A DNA stretch of 16,001 nt from assembly GCA_937927435.1 (NCBI GenBank), contig CALBDW010000093.1:1-16001 (forward strand). The letters run 5' to 3'. Positions 1 to 7,395 of this stretch are shown piece by piece. The position numbers and the translations under genes are program-made. Every line of letters starts with the position of its first letter. Position 1 is the stretch's first letter. The notes beneath the pieces were generated by a model that saw only the letters and a list, made by a program, of their open reading frames with translations, had not been told where the DNA came from and searched no databases. The DNA comes from an uncultured Bdellovibrionales bacterium (lineage in GTDB: Bacteria; Bdellovibrionota; Bdellovibrionia; Bdellovibrionales; JAMPXM01).

Positions 1-212
1 TATTTAAAGTCCATTTGCAGGTAACCGAGTTCTGGGCGTCTATAGCGCTTTAAATGCTTCTTGGTCAGGCGTTTTGAGTGTTTCCAGCTGATCAAACTCC
101 TCGAAATCCTGCCGCTTCTACTAAATTCCCCCACGATGTCTCTAAGTTCTCTAAATATGCGCTCCTTTTCTTTCGCCCATTTTCGGTATTCAGTTGTCAG
201 GTTTTTGAACAC
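1..212 (-). CDS. Possible 5' part of an unknown basic protein, truncated by the left edge
   Basis: A minus-strand frame is open from a stop codon near 216-218 to the left end of the window, 70 codons from a possible GTG start at 210-212. The product would be strongly basic and probably helical, with runs such as EYRKWAKEKERIFRELRD and later clusters of Lys and Arg. I recognise no family. The start is poorly supported: the only purine-rich stretch (AGGGG) touches the GTG. Six of about eleven arginine codons are AGA or AGG, whereas most genes here favour CGN. This is either a foreign gene or chance. An open frame of this length is not rare by chance, so I hold it weakly. If real, it is divergent from the gene at 333 and shares its promoter region. 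Confidence 0.3.
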   Translation of the reverse strand, partial: MFKNLTTEYRKWAKEKERIFRELRDIVGEFSRSGRISRSLISWKHSKRLTKKHLKRYRRPELGYLQMDFK

Positions 213-213
213 C

Positions 214-294
214 CCTCAGGCGCAAAGAGTGGGTGAAAGGCTGTTTTTTCTTTTCTCTGAAATGAACGCCTTGGGCCCCGGCTTTGCACTGAGG
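214..294 (+). ncRNA. Candidate structured 5' leader RNA
   Basis: Three nested inverted repeats fold into one long arm just upstream of the gene at 333. CCTCAG (214-219) pairs with CTGAGG (289-294). After a small internal loop (GC opposite A), GCAAAG (222-227) pairs with CTTTGC (282-287). Further in, GGG (231-233) can pair with CCC (277-279), and AAGGC (237-241) with GCCTT (268-272). The inner loops are purine-rich. The arm ends about 25 bases before the ribosome-binding site at 321-329. No T-tract follows, so it is not an intrinsic terminator. I cannot match it to a riboswitch class. It could be a regulatory leader, an mRNA-stabilising hairpin or a DNA-level element between divergent genes. 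Confidence 0.35.
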
Positions 295-332
295 AATAGG
301 CAGGTTTCTCGGAAATTACAGGGGGGAAGGCG

Positions 333-1727
333 ATGTCTCAATTTGAAACAAAATCGAAGTTCGAGTTCGCAGGTTTGATTGGCGCGCTGGTCGCTTCGGT
401 GGGCATTCTTCTTCCTAATGCGTCCTACGCTATCGACGATCTCGACGTTTTCAAGCCGATTGAAGGTTTGCCGGAAGTGGAGGTCGGCGCGAATAAGGCA
501 TCGCAAGCTCCCGCCGTCGCTCGTCCGAGAACCGCGCAAGTTCCTCAGCCCGCTCGTCGACCGGCACGGCCGGTCGTTAACAACGTTCAATCGGTGCCGG
601 CGTCAGCGGAGGCTCGTACTGCGAGCGCATCGGCTTCTGCCGAGGAACAACCGATCGTCTTACCTGAGATTGTTGTGACAGCTCCGAAAACAAACGACAT
701 CGTTATCAGCGAGGTTGATGGCCCGGTTGACTTGAGCCCTATTCTGAAAAATCGCCCGAAAAGAGAGAAAATCGCGGCTCCGCGCGATCCCGAATATGAC
801 GACATCGTTCCGACAACGGGCGTGAAGCAAGGAAAGAAGAACTCGAAACTCGCTCCGGTCTTGGACGAAGAGTACTCCGGCGGTGATGAACCCGATTACG
901 TGCCGGCCAAGCAGGTAAAAAGCAGAGAGACGGCGCCGAGTGCAGAAGAAATCGATAAGGGATTTGATGAAATTGTTCCGAAGGCAGGATCCAAAGAGAT
1001 GGTGAGCAGTGCGACTCCCGCCAATAACACCACGAAACTTGCGTCGACTTCGACTCCGTTGGTGCAAGTGAAGCCGGCCGAACCGAAGAAAGAAGTAGCA
1101 AAAAAAGAAGAAGTGAAAAAAACGGAGCCTAAATCTGAATCCGGCATCGGAAAAACTCTCGCGGAATTAGTGGACGGAAAAAAAGCGGCTCAGAAGGCGA
1201 ATCCATCTGAAACGAGTGTAACTGCTTCGATGGCGGAGAAAGCAAACGAGCAGCCGACACAAGGATCGTCCTGCGCAAACAATGAAATGGCGAATGCTCT
1301 TACAAGCCAAGCTGAAGAAATCATTCGTGCGCTCGAGCAGGCGAGCTGCCACGGTTGTGCGAAGCTTACGATGCTGAAGGAAAAACTTCTCCGGCTGAAA
1401 GTCTCAGATTCCCTGGTTTCGCGGATGGAAACGGAAGCTCTTCTCAAGGCGGCCGCCGAAGCTCTTCGCGAAATGCAGCGGGAGGCGGAAGGCAAATTGA
1501 GCCGAGCTCAGGCGCGCGAGGTGGTGGCGTTCCTGCGCGTCGCTGAACGGAAAGACCTGCATCGGAAATTTATCGGTATGGCTGAAGAAACCTTGGTGGC
1601 GAATAAAGACATCGTTCTCGAAGAAATCCGCCGTCAGCCGAACGCGGGTGCGCATGAAGCCTCGAAGCTTACTCGGCAAACGCGTCCGCATCCGAAACAG
1701 CCCCAACCCCGTCTGATTGAAATCTAA
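333..1727 (+). CDS. Exported low-complexity protein with helical C-terminus, unknown function
   Basis: The start is supported by a strong purine-rich site (GGGGGGAAGG, 321-330) directly before ATG. Residues about 10-33 are a hydrophobic signal segment ending in ASYA, so the protein is probably exported. Residues 50-310 are low in complexity, rich in Pro, Ala, Lys, Glu and Ser and probably disordered. They contain related short motifs (YDDIVP near 155, FDEIVP near 211, DYVP near 188) and a Lys/Glu block near 249-268. From about 315 the protein becomes helical, with cysteines at 314, 339 and 342; the last two form a CHGC motif that could make a disulfide or bind metal. The remainder (345-435) looks like amphipathic helices or a short coiled coil. 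I recognise no family. The disordered middle suggests a periplasmic spacer or scaffold, which is an inference only. Confidence 0.85.
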   Translation: MSQFETKSKFEFAGLIGALVASVGILLPNASYAIDDLDVFKPIEGLPEVEVGANKASQAPAVARPRTAQVPQPARRPARPVVNNVQSVPASAEARTASASASAEEQPIVLPEIVVTAPKTNDIVISEVDGPVDLSPILKNRPKREKIAAPRDPEYDDIVPTTGVKQGKKNSKLAPVLDEEYSGGDEPDYVPAKQVKSRETAPSAEEIDKGFDEIVPKAGSKEMVSSATPANNTTKLASTSTPLVQVKPAEPKKEVAKKEEVKKTEPKSESGIGKTLAELVDGKKAAQKANPSETSVTASMAEKANEQPTQGSSCANNEMANALTSQAEEIIRALEQASCHGCAKLTMLKEKLLRLKVSDSLVSRMETEALLKAAAEALREMQREAEGKLSRAQAREVVAFLRVAERKDLHRKFIGMAEETLVANKDIVLEEIRRQPNAGAHEASKLTRQTRPHPKQPQPRLIEI

Positions 1728-2239
1728 GACTCCGACTGAGGGGAAGCTTCCGATGGCTTCCCCAATCCCGCTTTCTCGCACGCACTGACGAAATTCGGAT
1801 AGGTGAGCAAGTTGAGAAGGATTCCGGTCACGGCGAAGGGAACCGCTTTCCCCGGAACCCCAGTTAGGCTGTAAATCATCACTCCGAAGCTTGCCAGCGA
1901 TTCATTCACGCCCCAAGCGATCAGGTGAAACATAAACCAATATTGTTGAAACTTGAGAACCTGTTTTTCCCGGTCGTGGTTCTCTCCGCGGATTTTGTCG
2001 GCGACCTCTCTAAGTTTCCCGGGTGAGAGGAGATAGCCGCGGATTAAGGCCGTGGAAGCCCCCATTAGGACGGCAAGCGCGGTGAGAATGAGGGGAAGGG
2101 GAGACTCCGGATCCGGCTTTCCCGTCGGGGTCGAGATATAGGGGAGCAGCAGGAAAAAGGCGCAACAAAACGTTAAGAGCGCCCAAATATTAAGGGCGTA
2201 TTTCGCTCGTTTCAGGGGAACAGGATCAATTTTTGTCAT
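1724..2239 (-). CDS. Small integral membrane protein, four predicted helices
   Basis: This 171-residue protein has four hydrophobic segments at roughly residues 16-35, 48-69, 104-127 and 132-151. A charged cytoplasmic-type loop (about 72-98, rich in Arg, Lys and Glu) separates the second and third. The N-terminus is short and basic and there is no cleavable signal. A GGAGGA stretch directly precedes the ATG, which is closer than usual. The family is unknown to me; the layout resembles small uncharacterised membrane proteins. Its stop codon overlaps the stop of the convergent upstream gene by 4 bp (1724-1727). It is divergent from the M23-like gene at 2401, with about 160 bp between them. Confidence 0.75.
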   Translation of the reverse strand: MTKIDPVPLKRAKYALNIWALLTFCCAFFLLLPYISTPTGKPDPESPLPLILTALAVLMGASTALIRGYLLSPGKLREVADKIRGENHDREKQVLKFQQYWFMFHLIAWGVNESLASFGVMIYSLTGVPGKAVPFAVTGILLNLLTYPNFVSACEKAGLGKPSEASPQSES

Positions 2240-2362
2240 TCCTCCATCTAAGAGAGCTCCGTTTTAAAGGTCAAGTGAGACCTGAGAGCCGGGATTCGTC
2301 ACCACCTTCTGAACAAACTTCTCGAAGGACGTTTGGCTCTTACGAGAGTCAGTGGATTGGTT

Positions 2363-2368
2363 TATAAA
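2363..2368 (+). promoter_or_regulatory. Candidate -10 box for the M23-like gene
   Basis: TATAAA lies 33 bases upstream of the GTG at 2401, and the -35 region (TTACGA at 2340-2345, 17 bp spacing) is a poor match. It overlaps the ATG at 2368, which argues against that ATG being the translation start, since transcription would begin downstream of it. This is a prediction from sequence only. Confidence 0.3.
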
Positions 2369-2400
2369 TGACGCTGCGTGGTTTTAACGGAGTTTACACC

Positions 2401-3459
2401 GTGAAGAAGTCTCTACTCGTTACATCTCTCGTACTAAGCCTTGGTGGATTTGTTGGGGCGCTTTCTATGCCGATAGCGGCGGCTGCGAAGACTTCCACCA
2501 AGAAATCGTCGACGCGGCCTGCGAAAGCTAAGCAAGCGACTTCGGCGAAGGTCGTGAAGGGACAGTTTGAGTACGTCGTATGTACCGACAGCACGCAGTT
2601 ACTGGTCAGAGACGAGTCGCTCAAAGAGATTCTCTTCTCCGCTGAAAAATATGAGCCGGTGAAGCTCTTCCAGGGCTGGGGAGAAAACCGCCGTTTCCGC
2701 CAAATCAACGGCGAGGAAGTCGCCTTCATTAAGGTTCAATTCCCCAACCACGAAGACAACGCGCAAGATGGGATCGGCTGGGTGGCTGAGAAAATGATTA
2801 AGCTCCAGTCGGAATGTCCTGGGTATAAAGAGGCACTTGAAGAGGCGCACGGAGAAGAAGGCGGAGACGATGCCGAGGACTCGATCGAACACGTTATTAA
2901 GGCGGCTGAAACCGTAAAAACGGAAAACAAAACCGCCGCCAAAGCCGACAATGTCGCGGGTCTTAACGATGCGAAATGCTGTAACTTCCCTCTGATTGCA
3001 CGTCCGACGGCTTCCTATGAAACCGGGATGCGTCGGTTCGGTGCTCGTCGCGGCGGGGGCTCGCGCATTCATGCCGCAAGTGACCTATATCGCCGTATCA
3101 ACGAGCCGATCGAAGCTGTCGCGTCGGGAACGGTGGTTCGAGACCTTTATTACTTCTATCAAGGCACTTACGCGCTGGAAGTGAAACATGCCGGCGGATT
3201 CGTTGTTCGTTACGGTGAAATTACGGGTAAGCAAGTCAAGGGAGTTCGGGGGGGAGCTTCCGTGAAAGCTGGCCAAGTCATCGGTTACATTGCTAAAGTG
3301 AATTCGAATTGCTGTGAACCGATGCTGCATTTCGAACTTTACAGCGGCAAACGCACCGGTAGCCTGACTGTGAGCGGAAATAAGTACCGGCGTCGGTCGG
3401 ACCTGATGGATCCGACGAAATATCTCCGCAAGTGGGAAGAGCGGAAGTTCGGAAAGTAA
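2401..3459 (+). CDS. Exported SH3-like/M23 (LytM) family protein, catalytically degenerate
   Basis: I chose the GTG at 2401 because ACGGAG lies 8 bases before it and it begins a clean signal peptide (MKKSLLVTSL..., cleavage near residue 28). The in-frame ATG at 2368 has no ribosome site. Residues about 55-140 resemble a bacterial SH3 domain. An acidic linker (142-165) follows. Residues about 195-345 are an M23/LytM-like beta domain, ending in a typical M23 tail (DPTKYL). M23 zinc ligands are HxxxD and the last His of HxH; here H224, D228 and H310 match. The two catalytic histidines of LytM-type enzymes are missing: the YxHL position reads YGEI (E273) and the HLH position reads MLH (M308). Hydrolysis of peptidoglycan is therefore doubtful. 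A role in binding peptidoglycan or activating an amidase, as for EnvC/NlpD-type proteins, is an inference. The next gene follows after 20 bp and is probably cotranscribed. Confidence 0.85.
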   Translation: MKKSLLVTSLVLSLGGFVGALSMPIAAAAKTSTKKSSTRPAKAKQATSAKVVKGQFEYVVCTDSTQLLVRDESLKEILFSAEKYEPVKLFQGWGENRRFRQINGEEVAFIKVQFPNHEDNAQDGIGWVAEKMIKLQSECPGYKEALEEAHGEEGGDDAEDSIEHVIKAAETVKTENKTAAKADNVAGLNDAKCCNFPLIARPTASYETGMRRFGARRGGGSRIHAASDLYRRINEPIEAVASGTVVRDLYYFYQGTYALEVKHAGGFVVRYGEITGKQVKGVRGGASVKAGQVIGYIAKVNSNCCEPMLHFELYSGKRTGSLTVSGNKYRRRSDLMDPTKYLRKWEERKFGK

Positions 3460-3479
3460 CGCTGAGACTGGAGTAAAGG

Positions 3480-4322
3480 ATGAAACGTCTTGTTGGATGG
3501 ACCGCTCTCGTTCTGGGGTTCGTGGTTGTCGCGACTTACTGGTTTTCGAATCGGGACGAGTTGAGCGAGACGCAAAAGGCGCGGAAAACCGTGCCTGAAC
3601 TCCAACGAGTTGATGAGACGGCGGCATCTCAGCCGAAAGAAGAGATGAGTGGATTCGCCGCGGGCCAATCCTCCCAAGAACTCGGGTCAACCCCCTCTTC
3701 CTATAAAAATGAAGCCCGCAACACCGAGGCGCCTATCGAGGCCAGCGCACGTCCGGGAGTCAAGAGGTCATCGGATGATGCTTGGAAGAGCGCTCCGCCG
3801 CTTTCGAAATCGGAACGGGCGTCCGTTCAAAAAATCATCGACCTTGCCTTTAAGTACGCTAAGCCGACCGAGAAGCCTTCAGCTCTTCTGAGAGAACTCG
3901 AAGCGCTTAAGCTTGCGCCGGTTGCCGCGCAGGATTTCAACGACGACACGGGTAAAATGGTCATCATTCGGACCGATCAGGCGTTGGACGGTACCCGCTA
4001 TTTCCACGCCCAGTTTTTTGAAGACGAGAACAAAAAGACCTATTTGCAACATCTCTCGTTTGAAATCCGCCCGAGCCCGGACTCCATGGATCTTGCTGTC
4101 AAAATGATCGAGGCGAAGCTCGGCGTGAAGATCGACGTTTTGCAAGCGCCGACGAGCCACTACGCTCTCTACAAAGCGCCGAACGACTACATCGTGTGGG
4201 TTAAGCGCCTTGAGCGCGATGATCTTAAGGATGATCCCTTCAATGCTCGCGATCCTAAGGCGGACATCGGGACTTTGCGGGTCGCGATCGAAAAAGACAT
4301 TCACGCCCACGAGCACGAATAA
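3480..4322 (+). CDS. Membrane-anchored protein of unknown function
   Basis: A GGAG at 3470-3473 and a second purine run precede the ATG. Residues 5-22 form one hydrophobic segment after a short basic N-terminus, without a convincing signal-peptidase site, so the protein is probably an N-in anchored periplasmic protein. Residues 25-105 are a polar, Ser/Glu/Pro-rich linker. Residues about 108-275 form a compact alpha/beta domain with alternating charged and hydrophobic residues, including a strand-rich stretch around 157-198 (MVIIRTD..., FHAQFFE..., LQHLSFE). The extreme C-terminus is histidine-rich (HAHEHE). I do not recognise the family. It lies 20 bp downstream of the M23-like gene and probably shares its transcript, which suggests a cell-envelope role, but nothing in the sequence proves it. 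Confidence 0.75.
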   Translation: MKRLVGWTALVLGFVVVATYWFSNRDELSETQKARKTVPELQRVDETAASQPKEEMSGFAAGQSSQELGSTPSSYKNEARNTEAPIEASARPGVKRSSDDAWKSAPPLSKSERASVQKIIDLAFKYAKPTEKPSALLRELEALKLAPVAAQDFNDDTGKMVIIRTDQALDGTRYFHAQFFEDENKKTYLQHLSFEIRPSPDSMDLAVKMIEAKLGVKIDVLQAPTSHYALYKAPNDYIVWVKRLERDDLKDDPFNARDPKADIGTLRVAIEKDIHAHEHE

Positions 4323-4326
4323 GACT

Positions 4327-4355
4327 TTGACGCGTGTTTGCAGCGAAATACTAAT
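4327..4355 (+). promoter_or_regulatory. Candidate sigma-70-type promoter for pstS
   Basis: TTGACG (4327-4332, five of six consensus bases) is followed 17 bp later by ACTAAT (4350-4355, four of six). It lies about 75 bp before the pstS ATG. I see no convincing pair of PhoB half-sites in the 107-bp gap before pstS. Two CTAAT copies 11 bp apart (4351 and 4362) have the right spacing but not the right bases. Confidence 0.3.
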
Positions 4356-4429
4356 CGAATCCTAATTTTTCTCCCGCTCACCTTGTGGTAGGCATTTCAT
4401 TGAGTTGATTCAACCACGGGAGAAGGGAA

Positions 4430-5416
4430 ATGCGTCTTTTCCGACTGTTTGGACTCTCACTCGTTGTTTGGGGTTCGGCTGCTACCGTTTGGGCGCAATC
4501 GAAAATTATTAAGATCGACGGCTCCAGCACGGTCTATCCGCTCACCGAAGCCGTGGCGGAAGAGTTTAAAATCGTGAGGCCCGAAATCAATGTGACGGTC
4601 GGGATTTCGGGGACTGGCGGCGGTTTTAAGAAGTTCTGCCGCGGAGAAATTGATATTCAAGATGCGTCGCGCCCGATTTCAAAAGCTGAGATGGAAGCTT
4701 GTCGCGCCGCGAGTGTGAAGTATGTCGAATTGCCGGTCGCTTTTGATGCTATCACGATCGTTGTTTCTCCGAAGAACGATTGGGTCGACAAGCTTACGGT
4801 TGCGGAACTGAAAAAGATATGGGAGCCAGCGGCAAGGGGCCAAATTAAGAAGTGGAATCAAATTCGGCCGGAGTGGCCGGATGCTTCACTCAAGCTCTTC
4901 GGAGCTGGTGCGGACTCCGGTACGTTCGATTATTTCACGGAGGCGATCGTCGGGAAGTCGAGGGCGAGCCGGCCGGATTATACGCCGAGTGAAGACGACA
5001 ATACGACGGTGATCGGTGTGGGCTCCGACAAGTACGCCTTGGGGTACCTGCCGTACGCGTATTACGAATCGAACAAAAAGCGCTTAAAAGCGGTGGCGGT
5101 CGATAACGGTAAAAAGGCGGTGTTGCCCTCAATGGAGTCCATTCAGGGCGGCAGTTACAGCCCGTTGTCGCGACCGATCTTTATTTACGTCAGCGAGCAG
5201 GCACTGACGCGGCCTGAGGTCAGGGAATTCGCCGAGTTTTATCTGAAAAGCGTGGGCGAACTGGCTGCCCAGGTTAAATACGTGGCCCTTCCCAAGAAGG
5301 CCTACGATCTGGCGTTGGAGCGCTTAAAAAAGGAGCAAATGGGGACGGTTTTTGGCGGCGAATCGCAGGCTGGCGTCAAAATCGAGGAACTTCTTAAAAA
5401 AGAGGCCAAACTATAA
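4430..5416 (+). CDS. pstS: Phosphate ABC transporter periplasmic phosphate-binding protein PstS
   Basis: PstS captures inorganic phosphate in the periplasm and delivers it to PstCA. GGGAGAAGGG lies just before the ATG. Residues 1-22 are a Sec signal peptide with cleavage after VWA. The mature protein opens with the family phosphate loop (DGSSTVYP, 30-37). It continues with ISGTGGGFKKFC (59-70), DASRPI (78-83) and GADSGTFDYF (160-169), all typical ligand-binding elements of the PstS/SphX type. At 328 residues it has the usual length. Cysteines at 70 and 91 could pair. It heads the locus followed by pstC, pstA and pstB, but a 99-bp gap with its own regulatory signals separates it from pstC. The assignment is secure from motifs and context. 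Confidence 0.96.
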   Translation: MRLFRLFGLSLVVWGSAATVWAQSKIIKIDGSSTVYPLTEAVAEEFKIVRPEINVTVGISGTGGGFKKFCRGEIDIQDASRPISKAEMEACRAASVKYVELPVAFDAITIVVSPKNDWVDKLTVAELKKIWEPAARGQIKKWNQIRPEWPDASLKLFGAGADSGTFDYFTEAIVGKSRASRPDYTPSEDDNTTVIGVGSDKYALGYLPYAYYESNKKRLKAVAVDNGKKAVLPSMESIQGGSYSPLSRPIFIYVSEQALTRPEVREFAEFYLKSVGELAAQVKYVALPKKAYDLALERLKKEQMGTVFGGESQAGVKIEELLKKEAKL

Positions 5417-5431
5417 ACGAAGACGGTCTGA

Positions 5432-5471
5432 TGACGGCTGGGCCGCGTTGTCTTGACAGAAAGCTGACAAA
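5432..5471 (+). promoter_or_regulatory. Candidate Pho box upstream of pstC
   Basis: TGACA occurs at 5454-5458 and 5465-5469, exactly 11 bp apart, within TTGACAGAAAGCTGACAA. Read on the minus strand this is TTGTCAG-CTTT-CTGTCAA, close to the PhoB consensus of two CTGTCAT half-sites with 11-bp period. A third, weaker TGACG at 5432-5436 lies 22 bp upstream, in the same helical phase. A -10-like TATAAC (5491-5496) follows. The orientation is inverted relative to classical E. coli boxes and the distance to the -10 is longer than usual. The location in the pst locus supports phosphate control, but binding is not shown. Confidence 0.45.
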
Positions 5472-5515
5472 ACAGCAGGGCTAAACGTTATATAACTGGT
5501 TTTCTGCAAGACGCT

Positions 5516-6472
5516 ATGATGGCAGAAGAATCGCGAAAGTCTCGTCCTCGTTTTAAGAAACGATCGCTTCTTTATTCGGATAGCCGCTTCGGCCGTTTTC
5601 GCCGTTGGCGGGAGAAGCTGATCGAGTTGCTTTTATTCCTTTCAGCATTTGCATCCGTCGCCATCACGTTCATGATCGGTTTTATTCTGATCGTTGAGTC
5701 GATCGAATTTTTCAAAGTCGTTTCCATTTGGGAGTTTCTGACCGATACGGAGTGGACGCCGCTTTTTGCCGAGCCGAGATACGGAATTCTCGTTTTGTTG
5801 TCGGGCACGGTTGTGACCTCATTTGTGGCTTTGGCCGTGGCGATCCCGATTGGCTCAATCGTCGCGATTTATCTGAGCGAATACGCTTCTTCGCGCGTAC
5901 GGGAAGCGGTGAAGCCGGTCTTGGAGCTTCTGAGCGCGGTTCCGACGGTCGTCTACGGCTACTTCGCTCTCTTGTTCATCACGCCTTTACTCCAGCGTTT
6001 GAATGACGAGATCCCCGGATTCAACATGCTGAGCGCGGGACTTGCTATGGGGATCATGATCATTCCCTATGTGAGCTCGCTTAGCGAAGACGCAATGCGG
6101 GCCGTTCCCATGTATTTGCGCGAAGGTTCGTACGCGATGGGTGCGACGCGTCTACAGACGGCCTTGAAAGTGGTATTCCCCGCCGCCTTTTCGGGAATCA
6201 CGGCCGCCTATATTCTCGCGATTTCTCGTGCGGTCGGCGAAACCATGATCGTCGCGATCGCCGCGGGACTGCAGCCGAATTTGACTTTCAATCCGCTTGA
6301 TAGCGCGTCGACGATCACGTCGTATATCGTGCAAGTCACGCTGGGCGATTTGCCTCATGGAAGCATAGGGTACCAGACGATTTTCGCCGCAGGTCTCACG
6401 CTCATGTGCGTAACCTTGTTCTTTAACGTCCTCGGTCACTATTTGCGGCGTCGTTTCAGGGAGATCTACTAG
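5516..6472 (+). CDS. pstC: Phosphate ABC transporter permease PstC
   Basis: This is one of the two inner-membrane channel subunits for phosphate import. After a basic cytoplasmic N-terminus of about 33 residues come six hydrophobic segments, at about 34-61, 91-120, 138-158, 171-188, 224-252 and 287-309. The conserved PstC stretch AVPTVVYGYFAL is at 141-152. The EAA-type coupling loop that docks on PstB is at about 190-215 (EDAMRAVPMYLREGSYAMGA). SRAVGETMIVAIAAG (237-251) is a further hallmark. Two ATGs at 5516 and 5519 are both possible starts, and the ribosome site is weak. Its stop overlaps the pstA start by one base. The gene opens a pstCAB unit behind the candidate Pho box. Confidence 0.96.
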   Translation: MMAEESRKSRPRFKKRSLLYSDSRFGRFRRWREKLIELLLFLSAFASVAITFMIGFILIVESIEFFKVVSIWEFLTDTEWTPLFAEPRYGILVLLSGTVVTSFVALAVAIPIGSIVAIYLSEYASSRVREAVKPVLELLSAVPTVVYGYFALLFITPLLQRLNDEIPGFNMLSAGLAMGIMIIPYVSSLSEDAMRAVPMYLREGSYAMGATRLQTALKVVFPAAFSGITAAYILAISRAVGETMIVAIAAGLQPNLTFNPLDSASTITSYIVQVTLGDLPHGSIGYQTIFAAGLTLMCVTLFFNVLGHYLRRRFREIY

Positions 6473-7380
6473 TGGATCGCGTGGATCATATCGTCAGACG
6501 AAGCCGGTTTTTTGACGCTTTCTTCGCGGTCGTCGGCGGCCTTATCCTCGTCGCCGTTTTGATCGTGCTTTTTGTCCTGATCGGGGATCTGTTCTATCGC
6601 GGTTTTGATCGGATCAATTGGCAGTTTCTCACGTCGTTCCCGTCCCGGTTTGCGGAAAGAGCGGGGATCCTTTCCGCGCTTGTCGGAAGCATACTCGTTC
6701 TCATCGTGACAGCCGTTTGCTCCATTCCGCTTGGGATCGCTGCGGGTCTTTATCTTGAGGAGTACGCTCCGAAAAACCGTCTGACGGCTCTCATCGAAAT
6801 CAATATTTCGAATCTCGCCAGCGTGCCGTCGATCATTTACGGTCTGATGGCTCTGGGGCTTTTTGTTTACAAGTTGAACCTTGGGCAAAGCATTCTGGCA
6901 GCCGGGCTCACCTTGGGACTTTTGGTTCTCCCGATCGTGATCGTGACGACGAGGGAGGCGATCCGCTCGGTTCCTCAACATATTCGGGAAGCGGCCTTCG
7001 CGGTCGGGGCGACGAAGTGGCAGGTCGTGCGCGACCACGTTTTGCCGTATTCATCGGGCGGAATCATGACGGGTGTGATCATCGCTCTTTCGCGCGCGAT
7101 CGGGGAGACGGCTCCGTTGGTGACGATCGGCGCATTGACCTTCATCTCGTTCCTGCCGAGTCCGCCGCTGACGCCTGAGCCGCCTTTTATCTCGTTCAAA
7201 TGGCTCATGGACCCGTTTGCGGTCTTGCCGATCCAAATGTTCAACTGGATTTCGCGGCCGCAAGAGGGGTTTCATGTCAACGCGGCCGCCGTCGGTGTTG
7301 TGATCTTGATTATAACCTTGGGCATGAACGCGGCTGCGATTCTGATTCGTTGGCGTTTCCGCCGCCGGATCAAGTGGTGA
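6472..7380 (+). CDS. pstA: Phosphate ABC transporter permease PstA
   Basis: PstA is the second channel subunit and pairs with PstC. It starts with GTG at 6472, sharing that base with the pstC stop codon, with CAGGGAG (6458-6464) as ribosome site, so translation is probably coupled. Six hydrophobic segments lie at about 17-42, 66-95, 113-133, 140-160, 195-225 and 270-293. Family signatures include ASVPSIIYGLMALG (116-129), the EAA loop TREAIRSVPQHIREAAFAVGA (160-180) and LSRAIGETAPLV (206-217). The length of 302 residues is usual. PstB follows after 15 bp. No truncation or frameshift is visible. Confidence 0.96.
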   Translation: MDRVDHIVRRSRFFDAFFAVVGGLILVAVLIVLFVLIGDLFYRGFDRINWQFLTSFPSRFAERAGILSALVGSILVLIVTAVCSIPLGIAAGLYLEEYAPKNRLTALIEINISNLASVPSIIYGLMALGLFVYKLNLGQSILAAGLTLGLLVLPIVIVTTREAIRSVPQHIREAAFAVGATKWQVVRDHVLPYSSGGIMTGVIIALSRAIGETAPLVTIGALTFISFLPSPPLTPEPPFISFKWLMDPFAVLPIQMFNWISRPQEGFHVNAAAVGVVILIITLGMNAAAILIRWRFRRRIKW

Positions 7381-7395
7381 GAGGAGAAATTCAAG

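Noticed and set aside
222..245. Similarity of GCAAAGAGTGGG to part of c-di-GMP (GEMM-I) riboswitches
   Set aside because: Only a short string resembles it; the tetraloop receptor, GCAAAGCC and closing helices of GEMM are not in place.
61..378. Plus-strand open frame of 105 codons before the first exported protein
   Set aside because: It has no ribosome site, runs into the well-supported gene at 333 in another frame, and its composition is not protein-like.
2368..2400. ATG at 2368 as start of the M23-like gene
   Set aside because: It has no ribosome site and overlaps a -10-like TATAAA, while the GTG at 2401 has ACGGAG and begins the signal peptide.
4351..4366. Two CTAAT copies 11 bp apart upstream of pstS as a Pho box
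   Set aside because: The spacing fits PhoB but the bases do not resemble TGTCA/TGACA half-sites.
5435..5445. CGGC-TGG-GCCG hairpin after pstS as a terminator
   Set aside because: The stem is only four base pairs and no T-run follows.
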